A stretch of DNA of 64,000 nt from VGTK01 sp046327915 (GTDB taxonomy: Bacteria > Desulfobacterota > Binatia > UBA12015): positions 1-64,000 of the forward strand of contig JAXLXO010000003.1 in NCBI GenBank assembly GCA_046327915.1, in the 5' to 3' direction. The notes beneath the pieces were generated by a model. That model did not search any database and had not been told where the DNA came from. It saw nothing but the letters and a program-made list of their open reading frames with translations. How positions within the stretch are numbered: position 1 is the first letter of the stretch; every line of letters begins with the position of its first letter. The translations under genes were made by a program, and so were the position numbers. This document shows positions 16,604 through 25,445 of the stretch, piece after piece.

Positions 16604-18070
16604 ATGGCCTGGTACGAACGACTCTCGGCGCAGGACGCGTCCTTCCTCGTCTACGAGGACCAGGACCCGGCGGCGCACATGCACGTCGGCGGACTCTCCG
16701 TCTACGAGGCGGGTCCGCTGTGCAGCCCGACCGGCGGGGTGGACGTCGAGCGCTTCCGCGCCTTCGTGGCGTCGCGCCTGCACATGATCCCGCGCTACCG
16801 GCAGCGCCTCGGCGCGATGCCGCTGTCGGGCGACCCGATCTGGGTGGACGACGACCACTTCAACGTCCGCTACCACATCCGCCACACGCGCCTGCCGCGT
16901 CCCGGCGACGAGCGCGAGCTGAAGCGGCTCGCCGGACGCATCCTGTCGCAGCGGCTCGACCGCCGCCGTCCGCTGTGGGAGCTGTGGCTCATCGAAGGGC
17001 TGCCCGAAGGGCGCTTCGCTCTGGTCACCAAGACGCACCACTGCATGATCGACGGCGTGTCCGGCGTCGACATCTCGACCGTGCTCATGCAGATGACGCC
17101 GGACGAGACGACGATCGCGGCACCCGTGCCGTGGGAGCCGCGCCCGGTGCCGCCCGCGACGTCGCTGGCGCTCGACGAGATCCGCGAGCGCGCGAAGCTG
17201 CCGCTCGATCTCGCTGCCGCGACGGTCCCGCTGCTGCGCGACTGGCGCACGACCGTCGCGACGCTGCGCGCGAACGTCGCAGGACTCGCGCACGTGAGCG
17301 GACTCGCGTGGCAGGGAGCCGCGCAGACGCCGCTCAATCGCCCGATCGGACCGCACCGCCGCTTCGACTGGATCGGCGTCGACCTCGCCGAGGCCAAGGC
17401 CGTCAAGAACGCGCTCGGCGGCACTCTGAACGACGTCGTCCTGAGCGTCGTCACCGGCGCGCTGCACGCCTTCCTCCGCCGGCGCCGCGTCAACGTCGAC
17501 ATCCTCGACTTCGTCGCGACCATTCCGGTCAACATCCGCCTGCCCGGCGACCACGAGGGTGGGACCAAGGTCGCGGCATGGTTCGCGCCGCTGCCGGTCG
17601 CGGAGCGCGATGCCGCGGCACGCTTCGCGCGGGTGCACGCGACGACCACCGAGCTCAAGCAGCAGTCTCACGCCGACCCGACGCGCTACCTCTTCAAGCT
17701 CGCCGACATCGGCGGCCCCGCGGCGCTGCGCGTGGTCGTGGCGCTCGAGCAGGGCATGAACCCGTCGAACCTGATCGTCACCAACGTGCCCGGGCCGCCC
17801 TTCCCGCTCTACGTGCTCGGCTCGCGCATGCTGTCGGCGAACCCGCTGGTCACGCTGCTCGCGAACCAGGCGCTCGGCATCGCGGTGTTCACCTACGACG
17901 GCACCATGCAGTTCGGCTTCAACGCCGACTGGGACATCGTGCCCGATCTGCACGAGCTGGTGCTCGACACCGAGCGCGCGTTCGCGGACCTGCGGCGCGC
18001 GGCGGGACTCGACGGCGCGAAGAGCGGCGTGTCCGCTGCGGAAGCGACGGCGGCGAGCGCGGCGTCCTGA
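16604..18070 (+). CDS. second wax ester synthase/DGAT
   Basis: 488 aa. Motif HHxxxDG is present as THHCMIDGVSG near residue 143, preceded by PLWELWLIEGLPEGRFALVT, nearly the same as in the divergent copy. Further family blocks are QTPLNRPIGPHRRFDW, LNDVVLSVVTGAL (with the conserved ND) and VTNVPGPPFPLYVLGS. The two copies are clearly homologous but diverged, so they may prefer different alcohols or be regulated differently. The ATG at 16604 (MAWYERLSAQDASFL) matches the family N-terminus. An unrelated VapBC pair follows on the other strand. Confidence 0.93.
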   Translation: MAWYERLSAQDASFLVYEDQDPAAHMHVGGLSVYEAGPLCSPTGGVDVERFRAFVASRLHMIPRYRQRLGAMPLSGDPIWVDDDHFNVRYHIRHTRLPRPGDERELKRLAGRILSQRLDRRRPLWELWLIEGLPEGRFALVTKTHHCMIDGVSGVDISTVLMQMTPDETTIAAPVPWEPRPVPPATSLALDEIRERAKLPLDLAAATVPLLRDWRTTVATLRANVAGLAHVSGLAWQGAAQTPLNRPIGPHRRFDWIGVDLAEAKAVKNALGGTLNDVVLSVVTGALHAFLRRRRVNVDILDFVATIPVNIRLPGDHEGGTKVAAWFAPLPVAERDAAARFARVHATTTELKQQSHADPTRYLFKLADIGGPAALRVVVALEQGMNPSNLIVTNVPGPPFPLYVLGSRMLSANPLVTLLANQALGIAVFTYDGTMQFGFNADWDIVPDLHELVLDTERAFADLRRAAGLDGAKSGVSAAEATAASAAS

Positions 18071-18087
18071 CACGCGGCCCCCGGCGG

Positions 18088-18510
18088 CTACGGCAGTACC
18101 GGGAATCCCTCGCGACGCGCCGCCTCGGCCAACCGGTCGTCGAGCGTCACCAACGCGAGCACGTGCGGCCGCTCGTCACATGCGACCAGTGCCGCCGCCA
18201 GCTGCAGTGCGTCCGCCGCACGCAGAGGATGCACGGCGAGAAGCCTGCGCGCGCGACGATCCACGTGCGCGGCATCCTCGACCGTCGTCCACACGCGCTC
18301 GAGAGCCGCCAGACCGCCTTCGGCGAAGAGCCGCGCCTGCTCGTCGATCTCCCCGGCACGCCTCCGTCGCCAAAGGGCCGATGCCACCTCCGTGCCCGCA
18401 AGACGCCAGGCCACGATGGCGGGATCCTCGCGCAACAACGATCGCGCGAGACTGCTGGCCGCCTCGTCCACCAGCAGCGGAACGAGAGCCGAGCTGTCCC
18501 AGAACCTCAT
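18088..18510 (-). CDS. PIN-domain ribonuclease toxin (VapC-like)
   Basis: 140 aa. PIN acidic residues are in MRFWDSSALVPL, GTEVASALW, RAADALQLAAAL and VTLDDRLAEA. It starts 4 bp inside the antitoxin gene (ATGA overlap), typical for vapBC. It is only distantly similar to the PIN toxin at 5118-5555, so it is a separate acquisition rather than a local duplicate. Confidence 0.88.
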   Translation of the reverse strand: MRFWDSSALVPLLVDEAASSLARSLLREDPAIVAWRLAGTEVASALWRRRRAGEIDEQARLFAEGGLAALERVWTTVEDAAHVDRRARRLLAVHPLRAADALQLAAALVACDERPHVLALVTLDDRLAEAARREGFPVLP

Positions 18511-18809
18511 CGCCCCTCGCGCCGCTCTTCGAGGATCGCTTCCACGACGCTTCGCGCCGCACGCGGCAGGCGACGCGTGAGGAAGCCCGCGGGCAGCTCA
18601 CCGCTGCCCCGCCGAACGATTCCCTTGCGTTCGAGGTCGTCGAGGATGCCGTCGAGCTCGTCGCTGCCACCGGTCACGCCCTGTCCGATCGGCACCAGCT
18701 CGGCGACCGGTCGATCGCGGTCGAACACGCGCACCACGCCACCGCGCCGCACGTACGACAGGTAGCGGCTCAGATTGTTCTTCAGCTCGGAGACCTTGGC
18801 CTGCTTCAC
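18507..18809 (-). CDS. Phd-type antitoxin (VapB-like)
   Basis: 100 aa with GTG start. The N-terminal DNA-binding part is AKVSELKNNLSRYLSYVRRG followed by DRDRPVAELVPIG. The C-terminal part (SVVEAILEERREGR) is the helical toxin-binding tail. A perfect inverted repeat directly upstream of the start (18811-18825) is a candidate for autoregulation. It overlaps the PIN toxin gene by 4 bp. Confidence 0.85.
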   Translation of the reverse strand: MKQAKVSELKNNLSRYLSYVRRGGVVRVFDRDRPVAELVPIGQGVTGGSDELDGILDDLERKGIVRRGSGELPAGFLTRRLPRAARSVVEAILEERREGR

Positions 18810-18810
18810 A

Positions 18811-18825
18811 AGGCCATGTTGGCCT
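18811..18825. promoter_or_regulatory. perfect inverted repeat, candidate VapB operator
   Basis: AGGCCATGTTGGCCT: 6-bp arms AGGCCA and TGGCCT with a 3-bp spacer, one base upstream of the antitoxin GTG. Antitoxin-toxin complexes of this class usually bind such palindromes at their own promoter. Confidence 0.5.
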
Positions 18826-18873
18826 GATCCAGATGGCTACGTCAATTCACAGGGACCGGGTTCGCGAGCGCGC

Positions 18874-20343
18874 TCACCCGCCCGGCAGCGCGATGACCTT
18901 GGTCTCGAGGTACTCCTCGAAGCCGAGCTCGCCGTTCTCGCGTCCGACGCCGCTCTGCTTGTAGCCGCCGAACGGCGTGTCGACGTGGAACCAGCCGCCG
19001 CCGTTGACGCTCATCGTCCCCGTGCGGATCGCACGCGCGACCTTCATCGCGCGCTCGGGGCTGCCGTGCACCGCGCCCGAGAGCCCGTAGATCGAGTCGT
19101 TGGCGATACGGACCGCGTCCGCGTCGTCCTCGTACGGGAGCGCCACGAGCACCGGCCCGAAGACCTCCTCCTGCGCGATCTGCGAGCGCGGATCGGCGCC
19201 GACGATCAAGGTCGGCTCGACGTAGAAGCCGCGCGTCAGGTGCTTCGGGATGCCGCCGCCGGTCACGCAGCGCGCACCGTCCTGCTTCGCGCGCTCGATG
19301 TAGCCGAGCACGCGCTCCTGCTGCCGCCGGCTGATCTGCGGGCCTTGCAGGTTGCCGGGGTTCGTCGGGTCGCCGTACGGCCAGCCCTCGAACGACGCCT
19401 TCGCGATCGCGACGCCCTCGTCGAAGCGCGAGCGCGGCAGCAGGAGGCGCGTCGTGATCGCGCAGCCCTGCCCGCCGTGGATGCAGACGAAGCAGGCGCC
19501 GCCGAGCACGGCTTCGAAGTTGGCGTCGTCGAGCACGACGTTCGCACTCTTGCCGCCCAGCTCGAGAAAGACCTTCTTGACGGTCGCCGACGCACGCTCC
19601 ATCACGCGGCGTCCGGTCGCGGTCGAGCCGGTGAACGTCACGAGGTCGATGCGCGGATCGGACGACAGCATCTCGCCGAGCGCGTGGTCCGCCGACGCCA
19701 CGACGTTCAGCACGCCGGGCGGAATGTCCGTGCGCTCGGCCGCGAGCATCGCCAGGTGCAGCGTGCTCCACGGTGTCTCCGGCGCGGGCTTCAGCACCAC
19801 CGTGCAACCCGCCGCGAGCGCCGGTCCGAGCTTCGCGATCGCGAGATAGAGCGGCACGTTCCACGGCGTGATCGCGCCGACCACGCCCGCCGCCTCGCGG
19901 CGCAGGATGCGGCGCTGCGGCGCTCCGCGGAAGGAGGTCTCCTTCATCTCGCGCTCGTACGCGTAGCGCTCGGCGTGCTCTGCCCAGTACAGCAGCATGT
20001 CGATCGGGTCGTCGACGTGGATGAAGCCCGTGATCGAGACGGGCGCGCCGCCCTCCGCGACGACGATCGCGCGCAGCTGCTCGCGCTCCTCCCAGAGCGC
20101 GTCGCGCAGCTGGCGCAGGCAGTGCGCGCGGAACGCGTGGTCCTCGGACCACGATGTCGTGTCGAAGGCGCGGCGCGCGGCCCCGATCGCGCGATCCATG
20201 TCGTCGCGGGTGCCGTTCGCGGTCTCTCCGATGACCTCCTCGGTGGCGGGGTTCACGTTCGGGAACGTGCCCCCGTCGCTCGCCGGGACGATGCGTCCGT
20301 CGATGAGGTTGCGGGTGTTGGCCTCGAGCGCGGGCAGGCTCAT
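18874..20343 (-). CDS. NAD(P)-dependent aldehyde dehydrogenase
   Basis: 489 aa, standard ALDH length. Landmarks: GAITPWNVPLYLAIAKLGPA (oxyanion Asn), KPAPETPWSTL, FTGSTATGRRV (cofactor), ELGGKSANVV with the general-base Glu, catalytic Cys in HGGQGCAITTRLLLPRS and the C-terminal EEVFGPVLVALPYEDDADAV. It oxidises an aldehyde to a carboxylic acid. Its ATG overlaps the stop of the upstream SDR gene (ATGA), and an amidohydrolase lies before that, so three genes form an operon. Alcohol-to-aldehyde-to-acid conversion by SDR and ALDH is plausible; the substrate is unknown. Confidence 0.93.
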   Translation of the reverse strand: MSLPALEANTRNLIDGRIVPASDGGTFPNVNPATEEVIGETANGTRDDMDRAIGAARRAFDTTSWSEDHAFRAHCLRQLRDALWEEREQLRAIVVAEGGAPVSITGFIHVDDPIDMLLYWAEHAERYAYEREMKETSFRGAPQRRILRREAAGVVGAITPWNVPLYLAIAKLGPALAAGCTVVLKPAPETPWSTLHLAMLAAERTDIPPGVLNVVASADHALGEMLSSDPRIDLVTFTGSTATGRRVMERASATVKKVFLELGGKSANVVLDDANFEAVLGGACFVCIHGGQGCAITTRLLLPRSRFDEGVAIAKASFEGWPYGDPTNPGNLQGPQISRRQQERVLGYIERAKQDGARCVTGGGIPKHLTRGFYVEPTLIVGADPRSQIAQEEVFGPVLVALPYEDDADAVRIANDSIYGLSGAVHGSPERAMKVARAIRTGTMSVNGGGWFHVDTPFGGYKQSGVGRENGELGFEEYLETKVIALPGG

Positions 20344-21098
20344 GGGCGCATGATCTGGCCGCCGTCGACGTTGACGACCTGTCCGGTGATCCACGATGCC
20401 GCGTCCGACAGCAGGAAGAGCAGCGTCGGGACGTGATCGGCCGGCGTGCCGATGCGCGGCAGCGCGAGCTGCGCGACCATCGGCTGGATGAACGCGTCGG
20501 GCACGACGGAGTGCAGCGCGCCGGTGTCCGTCGGTCCGGGCGCGATCGCGTTCACGCGGATCTTGAACTGCCCGAGCTCCTTCGCGAGGCAGCCGGTGAG
20601 TCCGTTGATCGCGAGCTTCGCCAGTCCGTAGAAGCCCGCCGACATCCAGGCCGCGGTCGACGACTGATTGACGATCGCGCCGCCGCCGCGCGTCTTCATC
20701 TGCGGTACGCAGGCGCGCGCGCACAGCAGCGCGCCGTTCGCGTTCACGCTCATGAAGCGCTCGTAGTACGCCCAGTCGACCTCGCACAGCGGTGCCGGCT
20801 GCATGCCGCCGAAGATCGCGGCGTTGTTGACCAGGAAGTCGATGCCGCCGAGCTTCTTCACGGTGTCGCCGGCCATCGCCTGCGTGCTCTCCGGCGAGGC
20901 GACGTCCACCGCGAGGGCGATCGCCTCGCCGCCCGACTTCACGATCTCGCCCGCGACGCGCTCGGCCCGCTCGCGGTCGATCTCCGCGATGACGACGCGC
21001 GCGCCCTGCCCCGCGAGCCCCTTCGCGTACGCCTCGCCGATGCCGCCACCCGCTCCGGTGACGATCGCGACCTTCCCCCGAATTCCGGGCAGCTCCAT
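20340..21098 (-). CDS. SDR-family oxidoreductase
   Basis: 252 aa. Motifs: TGAGGGIGEAYAKGL, NNAAIFGG, Ser in IVNQSSTAAW and FYGLAKLAI (Tyr-x3-Lys), and GQVVNVDGGQIM near the C-terminus. Asp or Glu after strand 2 (IAEIDRERAER) suggests NAD. It overlaps the aldehyde dehydrogenase gene by 4 bp and follows the amidohydrolase by 31 bp, pointing to a common catabolic task. Confidence 0.9.
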   Translation of the reverse strand: MELPGIRGKVAIVTGAGGGIGEAYAKGLAGQGARVVIAEIDRERAERVAGEIVKSGGEAIALAVDVASPESTQAMAGDTVKKLGGIDFLVNNAAIFGGMQPAPLCEVDWAYYERFMSVNANGALLCARACVPQMKTRGGGAIVNQSSTAAWMSAGFYGLAKLAINGLTGCLAKELGQFKIRVNAIAPGPTDTGALHSVVPDAFIQPMVAQLALPRIGTPADHVPTLLFLLSDAASWITGQVVNVDGGQIMRP

Positions 21099-21129
21099 CC
21101 GTCGTGACTCCTCTCTCGTTCGGCCGTGC

Positions 21130-22347
21130 TCAGGGCAGGCGGTGCGCCGGCAGCGGATGCCGGTACAGCGCAGCCGCGTTCTCGTGCATGATCTTGCGGA
21201 TCCACTCGACCGGCAGGCCGGCGAGCATCTTCTCCATCACGCGCTGCGTGTCGGGCCACGTGCCGTCGCCGTGCGGGTAGTCCGACTCCGCGACCACGTG
21301 GTCGATGCCGATCTTGTCGAGCGTCGAGATCGTCGACGGGTCGTCGATCATGCAGAACCAGAAGTTCCGCCGCAGCACGTCCGACGGCGAGTTGTGCTTG
21401 TCGGGCCAGCCCGAGCCGTAGCCCGAGCGCGACATGATGTTGTCGAGGCGGTCGGCCAGCATCGCGACCCAGCCGATGCCGCTCTCCGCGATCGCGATCT
21501 TGAGGTCCGGATACTTCGCCGGCCAGTAGCTCCACAGCCACTCGATGCAGGTCTCGATCGCCATCGGTCCGAACTTGCTGGCGCCGATCTCCATCATCGG
21601 CGAGCCGGGCAGAAACGTCCCGAAGCCCGACGAGCCGACGTGCAGCGAGAGCACCGTCCCGGTCTCGGCGCACGCGCGGACGATCGGCTCCCAGTACGGC
21701 TGGAAGACGTTCGGCAGGTTCTGCTTGTGCGGCTGCTCCGGGATCGTCACCGCCTTGAAGCCGCGCTTCGCGTTGCGGCGGATCTCCTCCGCGCCCTTCT
21801 CGGGGTCCGACAGGAACGTGATGCCGAGCGGGATGATGCGCTCGGGGTACGCCAGGTGCCACTCCTCGTACACCCAGTCGTTCCACGCCCGGACGCAGGC
21901 GAGGCCGAGCTCCTGGTCCTTCGCCTCGGAGAACAGCGTGCCGCCGAAGCCCGTGACGCCCGACGGGTAGTTGAGCGACGCCCACACGCCGTTGATGTCC
22001 ATGTCCTTGATGCGCGCGTGCGGATCCCAGCAGCCACGGCGCATCTCCTCGAAGCGCGCCGGCTCGACGCGCTGGTCCTCGCGCGCGCGTCCCGCGACGC
22101 ACATGAAGCCGACCTGGAAGTACGGCGTCTCCTCGAAGACCCAGACCTGGTGGCCCTCTTCCGTCTCCTCGACGCGCGGGCCGGTGGCCTCGAACTTCGT
22201 CGGCAGCCGCCCCTCGAAGACGTGCGGCGGCTCCATGAGGTGGTCGTCCACCGAGATCATGGTGTACTTGACGGGCCGCGCCTCCGGGTCGGGAAGCAGC
22301 GGGTGGGTCGCCGGTCGCTTGATGCCGAGCTTGATGACGCGTGCCAT
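21130..22347 (-). CDS. amidohydrolase_2 family protein
   Basis: 405 aa. The N-terminal metal-binding strand appears as ISVDDHLMEPPHVFEGRLP, with LSLHVGSSGFG in the middle and AESDYPHGDGTWPD near the end; these are hallmarks of the amidohydrolase_2 (TIM-barrel) group that includes decarboxylases and C-C or C-N hydrolases. First gene of the operon with the SDR and aldehyde dehydrogenase. Homologs of this type are numerous in actinobacterial lipid and steroid clusters but few have a known reaction. Confidence 0.85.
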   Translation of the reverse strand: MARVIKLGIKRPATHPLLPDPEARPVKYTMISVDDHLMEPPHVFEGRLPTKFEATGPRVEETEEGHQVWVFEETPYFQVGFMCVAGRAREDQRVEPARFEEMRRGCWDPHARIKDMDINGVWASLNYPSGVTGFGGTLFSEAKDQELGLACVRAWNDWVYEEWHLAYPERIIPLGITFLSDPEKGAEEIRRNAKRGFKAVTIPEQPHKQNLPNVFQPYWEPIVRACAETGTVLSLHVGSSGFGTFLPGSPMMEIGASKFGPMAIETCIEWLWSYWPAKYPDLKIAIAESGIGWVAMLADRLDNIMSRSGYGSGWPDKHNSPSDVLRRNFWFCMIDDPSTISTLDKIGIDHVVAESDYPHGDGTWPDTQRVMEKMLAGLPVEWIRKIMHENAAALYRHPLPAHRLP

Positions 22348-22581
22348 TGCGGAATCTCCCTCTCCGGACCTTCTACCCTGCGTCGCGATCGCGGTTCCAG
22401 CGCCCGCGCGGCCCCACTCGCCCGGCGGCCACGCGATCCGTCACGAGCGTGGCGTCCCGGTCATCGTGGCTTGACTGGATCGCCAGGCTCCGCCTATGCA
22501 CGACCGTATCCACAGGTCGCAAACGGGGGGTGGGCACGTCGGCATCAGGCGGGATCCGGCGCCCGAGGCTCGGGTGAGAGA

Positions 22582-23766
22582 ATGCAGCAGAACCGGCCCA
22601 GGCTGATCCTCGTTCGATGTCTCCGCGCGATCGCGGGAACCCTGCTCGTCTGGGCAACCCTCGCGGCCCGAACCGAGGCCGCGAGCTCGTGCGTGAATCC
22701 AGGCGGCACCGGCGGATGCTTCGCGTCCGTGCAGGCTGCGATCGACGCCGCCGCCACGGGAGACCTGGTCACCGTCGCCGCCGGGACCTACGCCGAGCAG
22801 ATCACCATCGGCCCCCCGAAGCGGCTCACTCTCGTGGGCGCCGGCGCGGGTGCGACCATCCTCCAGTCCGCGGGCGGTGTACCGGCGGTGCGGGTCGGTC
22901 CCTCCACCCGCACGACCCTTTCCGGAATCACGCTTCAGGACGGCGGCCTCGCGGTCGACGAAGCCGCGAGCGTGACGCTCACGGGCTGCGCCATCGATGC
23001 CGGCGGCGGCAACGCCGCGTCGGCCGCCGCGCGCTCACGCCTCTCGCTCGAGGACTGCACCATCAGCGGCGCCTCGGGGCCGGCCATCTACTCGGAAGGC
23101 TCGCAGCTCGACGTCGTCCGCAGCGACATCCACGACAACACCGGCACGGGCATCCAAACGAGGAAGCTCAGGATGACCGACAGCTCGGTGCGCGACAACG
23201 GTTTGTACGGCATCGAGATGCATGGCGGCCGCATCCGCGGCAGCACCGTGAGCGGGAACCTCGTGTACGGCGTGCAGGTCGGGAGCGTCGCGCCGTTCGG
23301 GGGCGGCACCCTGCGGGTCGAGCGCTCGACGATCCACGGGAACTCCTTCGGCGGCATCTCCGTCGCCGAGCGCTACGCGGCGATCGTCGACCAGAGCACG
23401 GTCGCGGACAACGGCGAGTTCGGCGTCGCCGCCTCGGCCGGGTTCTTCCGCGCCCCGGGGCGCCTCACGCTGCGCTCGTCGATCGTCTCGGGGCACGCCA
23501 CGGTCGATTGCACCGGGCTCGCCCGCACCCGGGGCGCCAACGTCGTGGAGGATCCGAGCGGCTGCACGATCGCGGGCCCGGCGCCGATCGTGGGAGATCC
23601 GCTGCTCGGTCCCCTCGCCGACAACGGTGGGCCCACCAGGACCCGGGCGCCGGGTCCCGGCAGCCCGGCGCTCGGCGCGGTGCTCGACGCGTCCTGCCGC
23701 AACCCCGACCAGCGCGGCGTCGCGCGGTCGGTGCCGTGCGACGCAGGTGCGTTCGAGGTGCCCTGA
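22582..23766 (+). CDS. exported right-handed beta-helix protein
   Basis: 394 aa. A signal peptide is visible (IAGTLLVWATLAARTEA). Then comes the start of a pectate-lyase-like beta-helix (FASVQAAIDAAATGDLVTV, AGTYAEQITI) and a series of short parallel-beta repeats (RSDIHDNTGTGIQT, SSVRDNGLYGIEMHGG). The C-terminal block with DPLLGPLADNGGPT, GSPALGA and CDAGAFEVP is the choice-of-anchor-Q type found in surface proteins of environmental bacteria. No lyase catalytic residues are evident. The gene is flanked by 234 bp of non-coding DNA upstream, in which I see nothing definite. Confidence 0.85.
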   Translation: MQQNRPRLILVRCLRAIAGTLLVWATLAARTEAASSCVNPGGTGGCFASVQAAIDAAATGDLVTVAAGTYAEQITIGPPKRLTLVGAGAGATILQSAGGVPAVRVGPSTRTTLSGITLQDGGLAVDEAASVTLTGCAIDAGGGNAASAAARSRLSLEDCTISGASGPAIYSEGSQLDVVRSDIHDNTGTGIQTRKLRMTDSSVRDNGLYGIEMHGGRIRGSTVSGNLVYGVQVGSVAPFGGGTLRVERSTIHGNSFGGISVAERYAAIVDQSTVADNGEFGVAASAGFFRAPGRLTLRSSIVSGHATVDCTGLARTRGANVVEDPSGCTIAGPAPIVGDPLLGPLADNGGPTRTRAPGPGSPALGAVLDASCRNPDQRGVARSVPCDAGAFEVP

Positions 23767-23785
23767 CGGCCGGTGAGCAGAACGG

Positions 23786-25411
23786 TCAAGGACCCTTCGC
23801 GACGAAGCGCTCGTCGTCGTTGCGCAACGGCGCCGCGAAGGTGGACTGCCAGCAGCGCCGCGACGATCCGTTCGCGGCGATCAGCTGCACCGTCACCGGC
23901 GGCACGAGGGCGGGATCGGGTGGTGCGAGCTGCGCGCCCTTGCCCTTGACCGACACCTGCGCGCGCCCGTCGGGACCGGACAGCAGCTTGACCTGCGTGA
24001 TGCCGTCCCCGACGCCGACGCTCGCGCTGCGCCGCCACGAGAAGCCCGTCGTGCCGATCGCGGTCCAGCACGGCCGCGAGCCGCAGATGCCGCCGCCCTT
24101 GACGGCGGCGGCGCGCAGCGGCTGCGCGTTGCCCGACGCGTCGTACACGCACAGCTCGTAGCGCGTCTCTGCATTCGCCGGGTCGAGGAAGTCGGCGAGC
24201 ACCGTCGTCGCCCCCTTGCCCCACAGCCACTTGAGCTGGTCGCGAGCGTCGCTGGTGCGGTTCTCGATCGCGACGTTCGACGCGAGCGGAGCCGACGACG
24301 CGAGGCAGCTCGCGGCAGGATCGGGCACGGCACCGCACACCGAGGGCGGAACGAGGTCGTAGCCGATCAGGTCGAGCGCGCGCAGGTCCGCCGACGTGAC
24401 CGGCTCGCTCGTCGAGAAGGCCAGCGTCGGGTCCATGATGCCGACGAACGCGCCGGTGAGCGCGTCGTCCTTCCAGTGGCTCGCCTGCCGGCCGTCGCCG
24501 TTCGACACGCCGGTCGACAGCGCCGACTCCGACTCGACGTCGTCGAAGACCTCCTCGCGGCCGGGAATCGCGCTGCGCGCCGAGCGCGTGAAGCGGGCCG
24601 CGCTCGACGGGTTCCCGCCGCGCTGCGCGAAGCGGTAGAGGTCGAGCGTGCCCGGCGTGACGACGCCGCCGACCGCGCCGTCGATCGCGTCCACCGCCGA
24701 CAGAAAGCCGAGCGCGTGCCCGATCTCGTGCACCGCGACCGTCTCGAGGTCCATCGTGCCGGGATCGATGCCGTCGCTCGCGTCGAGGTCGAAGGCGAAG
24801 GTCGAGTTGAAGGTGATGGTCGCGTCGCCGACGCCGAAGTCGTCGTCGAGTCCGGTGAAGCCGACGGCCTTCAGGCTCGCCTTCGTGCCCATGACGTTGC
24901 CCGACAGCGAGAAGCCCGCCGGCAGCGACGCCGAGAACTCCGCCGCGGTGGGCATCGCCGCGACCACGTCGTCGTCCGCGTCGGCGTCCGCAACGAGCGC
25001 GTCGCGGATCACGTCGTACGGTCCCTGCAGCAGCACAGAGCCCGACTGTCCGATGATTCCCGGATTGCCCAGGTCGGCGAAGTCGGCGTCGATCGTGACG
25101 ACGATCGGGTCCGAGAACGCGGCCTCCCAGCGCGCGGCCGCGCGCTCGAACGCGGCCAGCGCCGCGGCGTTCGCGCCGAGCCCGGCGCCCGGAACGAGCA
25201 CGATGTCGAGCCCCGAGGCGAGCGTCTTGCCGCGCTTCCGCGCGGCCTCGAGCATCTGCGCCGTCACGGCCAGCGGCGCCGGCGACGCGAGCGTCGCCGC
25301 GGTCGCGCAGGGCGCATCGGCGACGTCGGCGCGTGACGGCCGCGCCGTCAGGAGCGCGGCGGCGGCCACCGCGGCGAGCACGATCCCGGACGAGTTCCTG
25401 TGACGACGCAA
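23786..25411 (-). CDS. exported zinc metalloprotease
   Basis: 541 aa from a TTG start that has a GGAGAGAAGAGGG stretch upstream. A signal peptide (IVLAAVAAAALLTARPSRA) is followed by a metzincin-like domain with the zinc motif HEIGHALGF near residue 220 and the downstream IMDPTLAF Met-turn-like segment. This matches the NF038122-type metalloprotease architecture as I remember it. The C-terminal region (residues about 370-541) has paired Cys and may be an extra binding domain. It lies convergent to the beta-helix gene and 34 bp after the monooxygenase gene, so it may be the last gene of the long operon or have its own promoter. Confidence 0.82.
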   Translation of the reverse strand: MRRHRNSSGIVLAAVAAAALLTARPSRADVADAPCATAATLASPAPLAVTAQMLEAARKRGKTLASGLDIVLVPGAGLGANAAALAAFERAAARWEAAFSDPIVVTIDADFADLGNPGIIGQSGSVLLQGPYDVIRDALVADADADDDVVAAMPTAAEFSASLPAGFSLSGNVMGTKASLKAVGFTGLDDDFGVGDATITFNSTFAFDLDASDGIDPGTMDLETVAVHEIGHALGFLSAVDAIDGAVGGVVTPGTLDLYRFAQRGGNPSSAARFTRSARSAIPGREEVFDDVESESALSTGVSNGDGRQASHWKDDALTGAFVGIMDPTLAFSTSEPVTSADLRALDLIGYDLVPPSVCGAVPDPAASCLASSAPLASNVAIENRTSDARDQLKWLWGKGATTVLADFLDPANAETRYELCVYDASGNAQPLRAAAVKGGGICGSRPCWTAIGTTGFSWRRSASVGVGDGITQVKLLSGPDGRAQVSVKGKGAQLAPPDPALVPPVTVQLIAANGSSRRCWQSTFAAPLRNDDERFVAKGP

Positions 25412-25445
25412 GCGAGCCCTCTTCTCTCCGGAGTGCCCGCCGGGC

